DNA from: Hydrogenophaga crocea
GTDB taxonomy: Bacteria > Pseudomonadota > Gammaproteobacteria > Burkholderiales > Burkholderiaceae_C
NCBI RefSeq assembly: GCF_011388215.1
Contig: NZ_CP049989.1
Span: 3,782,001-3,846,000 of the forward strand
Direction of reading: 5' to 3'
Length of the DNA stretch: 64,000 bases
Below the pieces are notes generated by a model. That model ran no database searches. It saw only the letters and a list, made by a program, of their open reading frames with translations, and had not been told where the DNA came from. A program made the translations under genes and the position numbers. Positions 1 to 7,724 of the stretch are shown here, piece by piece (position 1 is the stretch's first letter; each line of letters begins with the position of its first letter).

Positions 1-282
1 GCGCACCCCTACCGCCTGGTGGTGATCGACCGCCTCGGCGGCAGCCCCGACGCCTTCGCGATCTGCCGCACGGCCAAGCAGCGCAAGAGCGGTCGCCCGG
101 CGCCGGTGGTGATCCTGTTCGCGCCCAGCGCGGGCAGCATGGACCGCATGAAGGCCGGCCTTGCGGGCGCCGATGCCTACCTCTCGCGCTCGGTGGGCGA
201 GGCCGATCTGTACAAGGTGCTCGCGCACCACCACCTGGTCAACCTCAACGGCTTCGCGCCGACCAACGTGGGCAGCTTCTGA
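1..282 (+). CDS. Receiver-like (CheY-type) protein, C-terminal part
   Basis: The frame is open from base 1, so the start lies before the window; 93 residues are visible. They resemble the second half of a response-regulator receiver. There is a strand with an acidic residue (VVID), a basic helix (ICRTAKQRK), a strand PVVILFAP, and then GADAYLSRSV, which corresponds to the GCDAYLTKPV segment of receivers. The conserved Lys of that segment is replaced by Arg-Ser, so phosphorylation signalling may be altered. The protein ends 28 residues later with no output domain, as in single-domain or C-terminal receivers. Its partner cannot be seen. Confidence 0.55.
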   Translation, partial: AHPYRLVVIDRLGGSPDAFAICRTAKQRKSGRPAPVVILFAPSAGSMDRMKAGLAGADAYLSRSVGEADLYKVLAHHHLVNLNGFAPTNVGSF

Positions 283-300
283 AGCGCCCCCGCCGCGGCC

Positions 301-1572
301 TCAGCCGTGCAGGTCGTCGCGGCGCGCGATCTCCAGCAGGCGCTCGATCTCGTGCGCGTGCTCGCGCTGGTTGCGCTTGTGCCACGAGCCGATGAGGGCC
401 ATGGTGCCCGCCACCAGCAGGCCGAAGGCGGTGATGGCCGCGAAGGCCGACAGGCCCAGGCCGGTGGAGAAGCTGTAGAACGCGCCCAGGCCCAGGATGC
501 AGGCCTGCTCGTTGAAGTTCTGCACCGCGATGGAACGGCCCGCGCCCATGAGGTTGTGCCCGCGGTGCTGCAGCAGCGCGTTCATGGGCACCACGAGGAA
601 GCCGCCCAGCGCGCCCAGCAGCACGAGGAAGGGCGCAGCCACCCACACGTTGTCGATGAAGTTCATGAACACCACCAGCAGGCCCATGCCGATGCCCAGC
701 GGGATCACGCGCGTGGCGCCGTCGAGCCGCATGCGCAGCGACGCCACCACCGCGCCCACCGCCGTGCCCAGCGCCACCACGCCCACCAGCGCCGAAGCCT
801 GCGTGGTGCTGTAGCCCAGCGCGGCCGCGGCCCAGGCGAGCACGATGTAGCGCAGGTTGCCGCTCACGCCCCAGAACAGCGTGGTGGTGGCCAGCGAGAT
901 CTGGCCCAGGCGGTCGCGCCACAGGCGCATGTTGCAGGTCCAGAAGTCGGGCAGCAGCACCAGTGGGTTGCGCGGCATGGGGCGCGGCGTCACGCCGGTG
1001 AGCGGGATGCGCAGGTTGAAGGCCGCGGCCAGCGCGTACACCAGCACCAGCAGCGCGATCGCGGCGTCGGGCGCGTTGTCGATGCCCGGCAGCTGCAGCT
1101 TCATGAGCAGCGGCGCCACCGCGGGGCCCACGAGCTGGCCGCCCAGCAGCACGCCGAGGATGATGGAGGCGATCGTGAGGCCTTCGATCCAGCCGTTGGC
1201 CTTCACCAGCTGCGAGGGCGGCAGCAGCTCGGTGAGGATGCCGTACTTGGCCGGCGAGTACGCCGCCGCGCCCAGGCCCACCAGCGTGTAGGCCAGCAGC
1301 GGGTGCACGCCGAACAGCATGAGCAGGCAACCCGCCACCTTGATGGCGTTGCTGATGAACATGACCTGGCCCTTGGGCCTGGCGTCGGCGAACGCGCCCA
1401 CGAAGGGCGCGAGCAGCACGTAGAACAGCGCGAACATGGGCACCAGCGCGGCGCCCTGCCATTCGGGCGCATGGCGGTGCCGCAGCAGCTCGATGGCCGC
1501 GACGAAGAGCGCGTTGTCAGCCAGCGAGCTGAAGAACTGCGCCGTCATGATGGTGTAGAAGCCGCGCTTCAT
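301..1572 (-). CDS. lplT: Lysophospholipid transporter LplT (MFS)
   Basis: Inner-membrane major facilitator that flips lysophospholipids back into the cytoplasm for reacylation. The 423-residue protein has about twelve hydrophobic segments. It carries LplT-type sequence throughout: MTAQFFSSLADNAL at the N-terminus, APFVGAFADARPKG near residues 55-68, and GAAAYSPAKYGILTEL around residues 101-116. I start at the ATG giving MKRGFYTIM. A GTG 48 bases upstream (1620) is an in-frame alternative that adds 16 residues, and E. coli LplT has a similar N-terminal extension. No acyltransferase (aas) gene is adjacent. It is divergent from alr across about 190 bases. Confidence 0.9.
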   Translation of the reverse strand: MKRGFYTIMTAQFFSSLADNALFVAAIELLRHRHAPEWQGAALVPMFALFYVLLAPFVGAFADARPKGQVMFISNAIKVAGCLLMLFGVHPLLAYTLVGLGAAAYSPAKYGILTELLPPSQLVKANGWIEGLTIASIILGVLLGGQLVGPAVAPLLMKLQLPGIDNAPDAAIALLVLVYALAAAFNLRIPLTGVTPRPMPRNPLVLLPDFWTCNMRLWRDRLGQISLATTTLFWGVSGNLRYIVLAWAAAALGYSTTQASALVGVVALGTAVGAVVASLRMRLDGATRVIPLGIGMGLLVVFMNFIDNVWVAAPFLVLLGALGGFLVVPMNALLQHRGHNLMGAGRSIAVQNFNEQACILGLGAFYSFSTGLGLSAFAAITAFGLLVAGTMALIGSWHKRNQREHAHEIERLLEIARRDDLHG

Positions 1573-1760
1573 GGCGATGAATCGGTTTGCTGTGCTGCCA
1601 GGATGAAGCGGCTCTGCCACGAATGTTCCCGCCGTTGTGCGACAGTTCGTGGCTCGTCTCCGGTCGGGTGGCGCGGGTTATAGCACGGTGATCCGCCCGG
1701 GCTGCCGTTAAGCCGCCCCGCCGCTCGGTCTGTCCCGCGCGCCTTGACATTTCTCACGCC

Positions 1761-2870
1761 ATGCCCCGCCCCATCCTGGCCACCGTGCACACCGGCGCCC
1801 TGCGCCACAACCTCCAGGTCGCGCGCGAGCGCGCGCCCGACGCCCGCGTCTGGGCCGTGGTTAAGGCCAACGCCTACGGCCACGGCATCGAGCGCGCGTT
1901 CGAGGGCCTGCGCGGCGCCGACGGCTTCGCGCTGATCGACCTCGACGAAGCGCAGCGCGTGCGCGCGCTCGACTGGCGCGGCCCCATCCTGCTGCTCGAG
2001 GGCGTGTTCGAGCCGCGCGACCTCGAACTCTGCTCGCGCCTGAACCTGTGGCACGCGGTGCACTGCAGCGAACAGATCGACTGGCTGGCCGCGCACAAGA
2101 CGCAGCAGCCGCACAAGGTCTTCCTCAAGCTCAACAGCGGCATGAACCGGCTGGGCTTCACGCCCGCGGCCTACCGCGCGGCCTGGGCGCGGCTCAACGC
2201 GCTGCCGCAGGTCGACGAGATCGGCCACATGACGCACTTCAGCGACGCCGACGGCGCGCGCGGCATCGCGCACCAGGTGGCGCTGTTCGAGCAGGCCACC
2301 GACGACCTGCCCGGCGAGCGCACGCTGGCCAACAGCGCGGCCATCCTGCGCCACGCGCGCGGCCCGCTGCGCGGCGCCAGCTGCGTGGCGGCCGACTGGG
2401 TGCGCGAAGGCATCGCGCTCTACGGCAGCGCGCCCGACTATCCCGAGCACAGCGCCGCCCACTGGGGCCTGGAGCCCACCATGACGCTGCGCACGCGGGT
2501 CATTGGCGTGCAGCAGCTGCAGCCCGGCGACACCGTGGGCTACGGCTCCACCTTCACGGCCACCGCACCCATGCGCATCGGCGTGATCGCCTGCGGCTAC
2601 GCCGACGGCTACCCGCGCCACGCGCCCGGGGGCACGCCGGTGCTGGTGAACGGCCAGCGCAGCACCACCGTGGGCCGCGTGAGCATGGACATGATCACGG
2701 TCGACCTCACGGCCCAGCCCGAGGCCGGCATCGGCAGCGAGGTGGTGCTGTGGGGCCGCGCCGCCAATGGCGCGCGGCTGCCGGTCGACGAGATCGCCCA
2801 CGCGGCCGGCACCATCGCCTACGAGCTGCTGTGCGCGGTGGCGCCGCGCGTGCGTTTCGAGGTCGACTGA
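1761..2870 (+). CDS. alr: Alanine racemase
   Basis: PLP enzyme interconverting L- and D-alanine for peptidoglycan. The protein is 369 residues, the usual length. The PLP lysine lies in [10 protein letters not shown] (Lys35) and the second catalytic base is the Tyr of VGYGSTF near residue 261. CGYADGYPR and [11 protein letters not shown] are further family signatures. The N-terminal part is the alanine racemase barrel and the C-terminal part the beta domain. It is divergent from lplT and has no obvious operon partner. Whether it is the biosynthetic (alr) or catabolic (dadX) type cannot be decided here; no dadA is present. Confidence 0.95.
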   Translation: MPRPILATVHTGALRHNLQVARERAPDARVWAVVKANAYGHGIERAFEGLRGADGFALIDLDEAQRVRALDWRGPILLLEGVFEPRDLELCSRLNLWHAVHCSEQIDWLAAHKTQQPHKVFLKLNSGMNRLGFTPAAYRAAWARLNALPQVDEIGHMTHFSDADGARGIAHQVALFEQATDDLPGERTLANSAAILRHARGPLRGASCVAADWVREGIALYGSAPDYPEHSAAHWGLEPTMTLRTRVIGVQQLQPGDTVGYGSTFTATAPMRIGVIACGYADGYPRHAPGGTPVLVNGQRSTTVGRVSMDMITVDLTAQPEAGIGSEVVLWGRAANGARLPVDEIAHAAGTIAYELLCAVAPRVRFEVD

Positions 2871-2883
2871 GCGCGCCGCTGCC

Positions 2884-3474
2884 TCAGCGGTCTTTCGGCA
2901 CCATCCAGGGCGGCAGCAACGGCGAGATGCACATGTGGCATTCGAAGGGCAGCGCGGCCAGCGCCGGGTAGGCCGACTGGAACGCGGTCTGGGCCTCGTC
3001 TTCCTTGAGCAGGCGGGGCTTGATGGTCCAGAAGATCTGGTTGCCCCGCGTCACCGTGTCGGCGCTGAAGCCGCCCAGGAACAGCACCGATCCGCTGGCG
3101 ACCTGGAACGGCCGCGACAGCTCGGTGTTGCTCACCGCATGGCTGCGCGAGCGCTCCTTGGTGAGCGTGCCGTAGGTGAACCACTGCTTCACCGCGTAGC
3201 GGCCGGGCGGCAACTTCACGGCCAGCACCTGGTCCTTCACGTCCTTGGGCCAGGTGCCGTCTTCGCCGAGCGACATCGAGTACTCGGCGTTCGAGTCGAG
3301 GTTCTGCAGCACGAAGGCGAAGCCGCCGCTGTTGCTGCGCGAGAACTGGCCGGCCACGTAGGCCATGCCGGTCTCGGGCTTGGCCGTGGTCTGCACGGCC
3401 GGCTCGATCGTGGCGCATCCCGTCAGCAGGCCCAGCAGCAGCGCCAGGCCCATCCCCGCAAAACCCCTCATCAT
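2884..3474 (-). CDS. Hypothetical lipoprotein
   Basis: A 196-residue protein with a short lipoprotein signal: a basic start (MMRG), a hydrophobic run (LALLLGLL) and the lipobox LTGC. It should be a lipid-anchored envelope protein. The mature part contains a beta-rich domain with PPGRYAVKQWFTYG and SGSVLFLGG, a pattern seen in small DUF2846-like lipoproteins. That family link is only suggestive. The start is well supported because GAGGAG lies just upstream of two consecutive ATG codons (3474 and 3471). It is convergent with alr, 13 bases away. Function unknown. Confidence 0.75.
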   Translation of the reverse strand: MMRGFAGMGLALLLGLLTGCATIEPAVQTTAKPETGMAYVAGQFSRSNSGGFAFVLQNLDSNAEYSMSLGEDGTWPKDVKDQVLAVKLPPGRYAVKQWFTYGTLTKERSRSHAVSNTELSRPFQVASGSVLFLGGFSADTVTRGNQIFWTIKPRLLKEDEAQTAFQSAYPALAALPFECHMCISPLLPPWMVPKDR

Positions 3475-3555
3475 GTGCTCCTCGTCCTCGTTGGTGGCGG
3501 GCGCGAGCATGCCCCAAGCCGACAATCCGCGCTGTCCCTTCTTTCCCTGATCACG

Positions 3556-4287
3556 ATGAACGCCACACCCGAGATCGTCCGCGCCTTCGCACCCACCGGC
3601 CGCCTGCGTGCCTCCATCAACACCGGCAACCCCATCCTCGCCGCACCCGACGCCCAGGCCGGCGCGCGCGGCGTGTCGGTCGATCTGGCGCGCGGCCTGG
3701 CCGAGCGCCTGGGCGTGCCGCTCGAGCTCGTGGTGTTCGACACCGCGGGCCAGTCGGTCGACGCGGTGACGCAGGAGCGGGCCGACGTCGGCTTCTTCGC
3801 CATCGATCCCAAGCGCGGCGAGGGCATCCACTTCACGCCGCCCTACGTGCTGATCGAGGGTTGTTATGCGGTGCGCAATGATTCGCCGCTGCAGGCCAAC
3901 GACGAGGTCGACCGCCCCGGCCGGCGCGTGGTGGTGGGCCAGGGCAGCGCCTACGACCTGTTCCTGAGCCGCGAGCTCAAGCAGGCCAGCATCGAGCGCG
4001 CGCCCAGCTCGCCCGCGGTGGTGAGCCACTTCGTCGAACACGGCGCCGACGTGGCCGCGGGCGTGAAGCAGCAGCTCGAGGCCGACGCGCAGCGCCTGGG
4101 TGGCCTGCGCCTGCTGCCCGGCCACTTCATGGTGATCCGCCAGGCCATGGGCTGCCCGCGCGGCCGAGGCGAGGCCGCCGCGCGCTACCTGAGCGATTAC
4201 GTCGAGGCCATGAAGGCCGGGGGGTTCGTGGCGGCGGCGCTGCAGCGCCACGGCATCGAAGGCGCGGCGGTGGCGCCCGCGGCCTGA
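3556..4287 (+). CDS. Solute-binding-like protein (SBP_bac_3) without signal peptide
   Basis: A 243-residue protein with the fold signature of family 3 periplasmic binding proteins. GRLRASINTGNPIL opens the first lobe, followed by VSVDLARGLAERLGVPLELV, ADVGFFAIDPKRGEGIHFTPPY and GSAYDLFLSRELK. Unlike transported members it begins directly with the domain: MNATPEIVRAFAPTG has no basic-hydrophobic leader. No upstream start adding a signal peptide was found. No permease or ATPase is adjacent. It may act in the cytoplasm as a sensor or as an enzyme-like member of the fold. Substrate unknown. Confidence 0.75.
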   Translation: MNATPEIVRAFAPTGRLRASINTGNPILAAPDAQAGARGVSVDLARGLAERLGVPLELVVFDTAGQSVDAVTQERADVGFFAIDPKRGEGIHFTPPYVLIEGCYAVRNDSPLQANDEVDRPGRRVVVGQGSAYDLFLSRELKQASIERAPSSPAVVSHFVEHGADVAAGVKQQLEADAQRLGGLRLLPGHFMVIRQAMGCPRGRGEAAARYLSDYVEAMKAGGFVAAALQRHGIEGAAVAPAA

Positions 4288-4308
4288 GGGCGGCCGCGCC
4301 GCGCGGGC

Positions 4309-5238
4309 TCAGTCGTCGTCGACGTCCAGCCGCAGGTGGGCGTAGCGCGTGTCGCGGATCGCGGTGTTGAAGCGCCGCGCCAGCCAGTCGGTCTTGCGGT
4401 ACCAGTTGGGCGTGTCGGCCGCTTCTTCCATGTGGTGGGCGATCGCGTCGCGGAACTGGCGCGCTTCGGTCAGGTGGTCGCGCGCGAGCGCCAGCCCGTT
4501 GCGGCGCAGGTGCGCGAACACGTCGATGCAGTGCGGGCCGTCGGCGCAGCGGCGCACCAGCTGGCGCACGAAGCGCCCCGCGGGCGCGGCCTGCTCGGCG
4601 AGCTGGTCGCATTCCTTGCGCACGGCCTGCGACAGCACGATGCGCGGCAGGTCGGCCACCTGGCTTTCGAGCTTGTAGGCGCTGAGGAAGGCGGGCCCGA
4701 AGACCATGGGCGCGGCCCCGGGCTCGAGGCGGTGCAGCACCTGACCGCGCGCGATGCCGCCGCGGCTCAGGTACTTCTTGGACAGCCACTCGCGCGAGAT
4801 GTCGAACGCGGTGAACAGCACCGTGGCCAGGCCGGCGGGGGTGGCCGGCGCGGTGGCCACCACGAAGTCCGAGAAGGTGTGGACCCGGAGCGCGTTGTCG
4901 CCGAGGCTGCCGAGGTCGAGCGTGTCCAGGAAGTCGTCGACCACGCCGCCCAGGCCGTCGAAGTGCCAGTCGAGCGCCTGGAAGATCGCCGACACGCTGC
5001 CGTGCAGCGGCGGGTTCTCGCCCGCGGACTGGTGGATGAGTTCGCTGAAGCCCAGGATGTCGATGAACAGGACGTAGCGGTCTTCGTAGGCGGTGAAGCC
5101 CTTGGGCGCGTCGTCCTCGCGCAGCTCGGGCGCGGGATCGGTGTCGCCGGTGGCCGCGGGCAGCGGACGGAACACGGGGCCGAGGCCCGTGCGGCGGGCC
5201 GTGCGCCGGGCAGGCGTGGGGCCGGTCTTACGCGGCAT
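4309..5238 (-). CDS. Class III nucleotide cyclase-like protein paired with a Panacea protein
   Basis: A 309-residue protein with a low-complexity N-terminus (about 45 residues) followed by what looks like a diverged adenylate/guanylate cyclase fold. FIDILGFSELI (Asp60) matches the first metal-site segment. HTFSDFVVA (Asp124) matches the second. RGGIARGQVLHR resembles the RxGIHxG segment, and FGPAFLSAYKLES the helix after it. Both metal aspartates appear kept. Its start lies 11 bases inside the end of the Panacea gene (stop at 5228), so the two are probably co-translated. Such proteins are seen in signalling and some defence loci; activity here is unproven. Confidence 0.6.
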   Translation of the reverse strand: MPRKTGPTPARRTARRTGLGPVFRPLPAATGDTDPAPELREDDAPKGFTAYEDRYVLFIDILGFSELIHQSAGENPPLHGSVSAIFQALDWHFDGLGGVVDDFLDTLDLGSLGDNALRVHTFSDFVVATAPATPAGLATVLFTAFDISREWLSKKYLSRGGIARGQVLHRLEPGAAPMVFGPAFLSAYKLESQVADLPRIVLSQAVRKECDQLAEQAAPAGRFVRQLVRRCADGPHCIDVFAHLRRNGLALARDHLTEARQFRDAIAHHMEEAADTPNWYRKTDWLARRFNTAIRDTRYAHLRLDVDDD

Positions 5239-5695
5239 CGACGAGGTACTGGCGGAAATAGTCCTCGATGCTCTCGTCGCTGATCTCGCTCGACGCGGTG
5301 TCGGCCGTGTAGACCCGCTCCCAGGGGCCCTGGGGCGCGTGCGAGAGGTTCACCAGGCCGCTGCTGGACATGCGGCCGAACTGCGCCAGCACGTCGGCGA
5401 TGGCGCGCCGCGCGTCGGCGGCGTCGGCGGGCAGTTCGGGCCAGGGCTTGATGAACGGGTCGTCGGCCGACATGGCGTCGGTGCCGAAGACCTTGATGCG
5501 GTGGTAGAGCGATTCGAGCACCGGGCCGTACTTCCAGGCCTTGAAGGTCTCGTTGACCAGGGGCCGCCCGTGCCGCGCGAGCATGAGGCCGTGGGCCAGG
5601 TACAGCAGCTTCTGCAGCTTGAGGTTGGTGAGCGCCAGGCCCGCACGGTCCGCTTCCACGAGCATGGTCTTGGCGGCGGTTCGGGGTTCGTGCAT
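5228..5695 (-). CDS. Panacea-domain protein (DUF4065, SocA/GepA-like)
   Basis: A 155-residue protein dominated by a Panacea domain. LTNLKLQKLLYLAHGLMLA near residues 23-41 and NETFKAWKYGPVLESLY near residues 48-64 are its diagnostic segments. This domain serves as the antitoxin in many unrelated toxin-antitoxin pairs (PanAT) and in SocA, the adaptor that neutralises SocB. Here it is the first gene of a pair and overlaps the start of the cyclase-like gene by 11 bases. No good ribosome site precedes the ATG. A perfect 5-bp dyad lies 53-65 bases upstream. No phage genes are near. The antitoxin role is inferred. Confidence 0.8.
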   Translation of the reverse strand: MHEPRTAAKTMLVEADRAGLALTNLKLQKLLYLAHGLMLARHGRPLVNETFKAWKYGPVLESLYHRIKVFGTDAMSADDPFIKPWPELPADAADARRAIADVLAQFGRMSSSGLVNLSHAPQGPWERVYTADTASSEISDESIEDYFRQYLVDAA

Positions 5696-5747
5696 GGCGG
5701 TGGGGGGTGAAGCGGCCGGGCGCGGGCCAGGGATGATCGCCCATTTC

Positions 5748-5760
5748 GTTCGCACCGAAC
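5748..5760. promoter_or_regulatory. Candidate operator dyad upstream of the Panacea gene
   Basis: The sequence GTTCG-CAC-CGAAC is a perfect inverted repeat with 5-base arms and a 3-base centre. It lies about 55 bases before the start of the Panacea gene, in the 101-base gap behind the glycosyltransferase gene. The position would suit autoregulation of a toxin-antitoxin pair. A 13-base dyad can arise by chance in GC-rich DNA. Confidence 0.25.
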
Positions 5761-5796
5761 AGCCCGGGGGTATGCGGACCCCACCGCCGCCAGGGT

Positions 5797-7353
5797 TCAG
5801 CGCCCCGGGGAGCAGGCCGCGAAGCCGTAGCGTTCGCAGAAGGGGTTGCCCAGCACCGGCAGCCAGCGCGGGATGTCGTGGAAGTCGCGCGCCACGGCCG
5901 CGAGCACCTCGTCGCGGTAAGGCTGGTAGCGGAAGCCCTCGCCGTCCACATACCAGAAGCGCACGCCGTCGACCTCGTAGGACTGCTTGCGCACGCGCTC
6001 GAAATACGGCGCGTAGCGCGCGAGATCGGGCTCGTCGTAATGGAACACGCGGATGGGCCGGCCGTCGTAGGTGCGGAAGTCGACGATCTGGTCGTCCTGG
6101 CGCGCGTGGTGGCGGCCCGGGCCGAACACCGGGATGTACACGCCCGCGCGGAACGCGAGCATGGCCGCGGGGTTGTAGGCCTGGGCCATGAGCGTGGCGC
6201 CGGCCGGCAGGCCCTGGCGCAGGCCCGCGACCACGGCCGCGTTCTCGCGCAGGAACACCGCGCGGTCGGCCCACTTGGTGTGCGCGAACCACGACAGCGG
6301 CGCGAGCGCGATCAGCAGCACCGCCACGAGGTGCGGCAGCGACAGCAGCGTGGTGTAGGTCAGCAGGCGGCGCAGCGGGCGCACGTCGGTGCGCAGGCCG
6401 GCCCACACCACGAACACCGGCACGAAGCCCAGCACCCAGTGCAGGCCGATGGTGCGGCGCATGGCCAGCAGCGCGAACACCGCGAACGGGAACAGCCACA
6501 GCACCGCGAGCGTGGTGCGCGCGGTGCGGCTCACGCCCTCGGGCGCGCGCGAGCGCGCGGCGCGCCAGAGCCACCAGGGCGTCACCAGGTAGAGCGCCAT
6601 GGCCACGTAGGTGAGCCAGGTGGTGAGCGACCAGGCCGAGGCCTCGTTGCGGTTGAACACGTTGAACATCACGTGGCTCCAGCCGTGCGTGGCGTTCAGG
6701 TACAGGTTGGCCGCGATCGCAGGCAGCGCGGTGGCGAAGACCAGGAACGGCGCCCACCAGCGCTCGCGCCGCCAGCCCCAGGCGTGGGCCGCGTAGGCAA
6801 AGCCCAGCAGCGCGGCGAAGTACTTGCTGAAGAAGGCCGCGCCGAGCAGCGCGCCGCACAGCAGGTACCACGCGGTCGCGCGGCCGCCGGCGTCGGCGGT
6901 GTCGGCGCCGTCGGCGCGCACATAGGCCCAGAACGACAGCGCCATGAACAGGATCAGCAGCGTGTCCGTGGTCACGAGCACGAACATCCAGCTCCAGGGC
7001 ATGGCGAGGTAGACCGCGCCCGCCAGCCAGGCCTGGGCCTCGCGCTCCTCGGGCAGCAGGCGGCGCAGCAGGTCGACCACCAGCAGCGCGATCGCGCTCG
7101 TCACGAGCAGCGTCACGCTGCGCAGCACCAGGGGCGCGTCGCTCACCGCGTGCAGCAGCGCGAGCAGCCAGCCCACCAGCGGCGGGTGGTCCGAGTAGTG
7201 CCAGGCCGGGCGCACGCCCCATTGGTAGAAGAAGGCCTCGTCGCCGGTGAACGGGAACACGCCCGCGAGCAGCAGCTTGAGCGCGAGCGTCGCCGCGAAC
7301 ACCCACCAGAAGACACGGCGCGCGGCCGCGAGGGTCAGGGTGTCCCGGCTCAC
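5797..7353 (-). CDS. GT-C family glycosyltransferase (ArnT/PMT-like)
   Basis: Integral-membrane sugar transferase of 518 residues with about ten to twelve transmembrane helices. Such enzymes move a sugar from a polyprenyl-phosphate carrier to an acceptor on the periplasmic side. PFTGDEAFFYQWG with the acidic pair in the first loop, and HYSDHPPLVGW, are the usual first-loop motifs. A soluble C-terminal part follows the helices. It begins with GTG, overlapping the stop of the SMR-like gene (GTGA), so the two are translationally coupled. With the UbiA-HAD gene upstream it probably completes a lipid-linked sugar pathway. The acceptor is unknown. Confidence 0.8.
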   Translation of the reverse strand: MSRDTLTLAAARRVFWWVFAATLALKLLLAGVFPFTGDEAFFYQWGVRPAWHYSDHPPLVGWLLALLHAVSDAPLVLRSVTLLVTSAIALLVVDLLRRLLPEEREAQAWLAGAVYLAMPWSWMFVLVTTDTLLILFMALSFWAYVRADGADTADAGGRATAWYLLCGALLGAAFFSKYFAALLGFAYAAHAWGWRRERWWAPFLVFATALPAIAANLYLNATHGWSHVMFNVFNRNEASAWSLTTWLTYVAMALYLVTPWWLWRAARSRAPEGVSRTARTTLAVLWLFPFAVFALLAMRRTIGLHWVLGFVPVFVVWAGLRTDVRPLRRLLTYTTLLSLPHLVAVLLIALAPLSWFAHTKWADRAVFLRENAAVVAGLRQGLPAGATLMAQAYNPAAMLAFRAGVYIPVFGPGRHHARQDDQIVDFRTYDGRPIRVFHYDEPDLARYAPYFERVRKQSYEVDGVRFWYVDGEGFRYQPYRDEVLAAVARDFHDIPRWLPVLGNPFCERYGFAACSPGR

Positions 7354-7721
7354 GCGCGTGTGTCCAAGGCGAGCAGGCTCACGCCCAGCACGATCAGCGT
7401 GCAGCCGGCCACGCGCACCCACGAGAAGGGCTCGCCCAGCCAGAGCACGCCCAGCAGCATGGTGACCACGAAGCCCAGGCTCACCAGCGGGTAGGCCAGC
7501 GACACATCGAGCCGCGACAGCACCCACAGCCAGAGCACGGCGCTGGCGCCGTAGAGCACCAGGCCCAGCCACACCATGGGGCTGGTGAAGGCCTGCACGT
7601 AGGTGCCGGCCACGTCGGCGCCGGCGCCCGAGCCCGGGGCCAGGCCGCGTTTCATGGCCAGTTGCGCGGCCGAGGAGAGCAGCACGCAGAAGACGGCGAG
7701 CGACAGGGCGATGGTTTTCAT
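7350..7721 (-). CDS. Small four-helix carrier (SMR/EamA, ArnE/F-like)
   Basis: A 123-residue protein with four hydrophobic helices, typical of the small multidrug resistance/EamA fold. SSAAQLAMKRGL lies at the first helix, and YPLVSLGFVVTMLLG with LGEPFSWVRVAG follow. It sits between a polyprenyl-phosphate sugar synthase candidate (7725-9179, gap of 3 bases) and a GT-C transferase (overlap of 4 bases). The best guess is a flippase for a lipid-linked sugar, like ArnE/ArnF, rather than drug export. These small carriers usually dimerise; only one copy is present. Confidence 0.75.
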   Translation of the reverse strand: MKTIALSLAVFCVLLSSAAQLAMKRGLAPGSGAGADVAGTYVQAFTSPMVWLGLVLYGASAVLWLWVLSRLDVSLAYPLVSLGFVVTMLLGVLWLGEPFSWVRVAGCTLIVLGVSLLALDTRA

Positions 7722-7724
7722 GCG

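Noticed and set aside
307..1683. A 458-codon plus-strand frame opposite lplT
   Set aside because: Its His/Arg/Gln-rich composition is typical of antisense frames in GC-rich genes, and lplT is certain on the other strand.
4309..5695. Panacea and cyclase-like genes as part of a prophage
   Set aside because: No phage, integrase or tRNA attachment site is near, and base composition matches the flanks.
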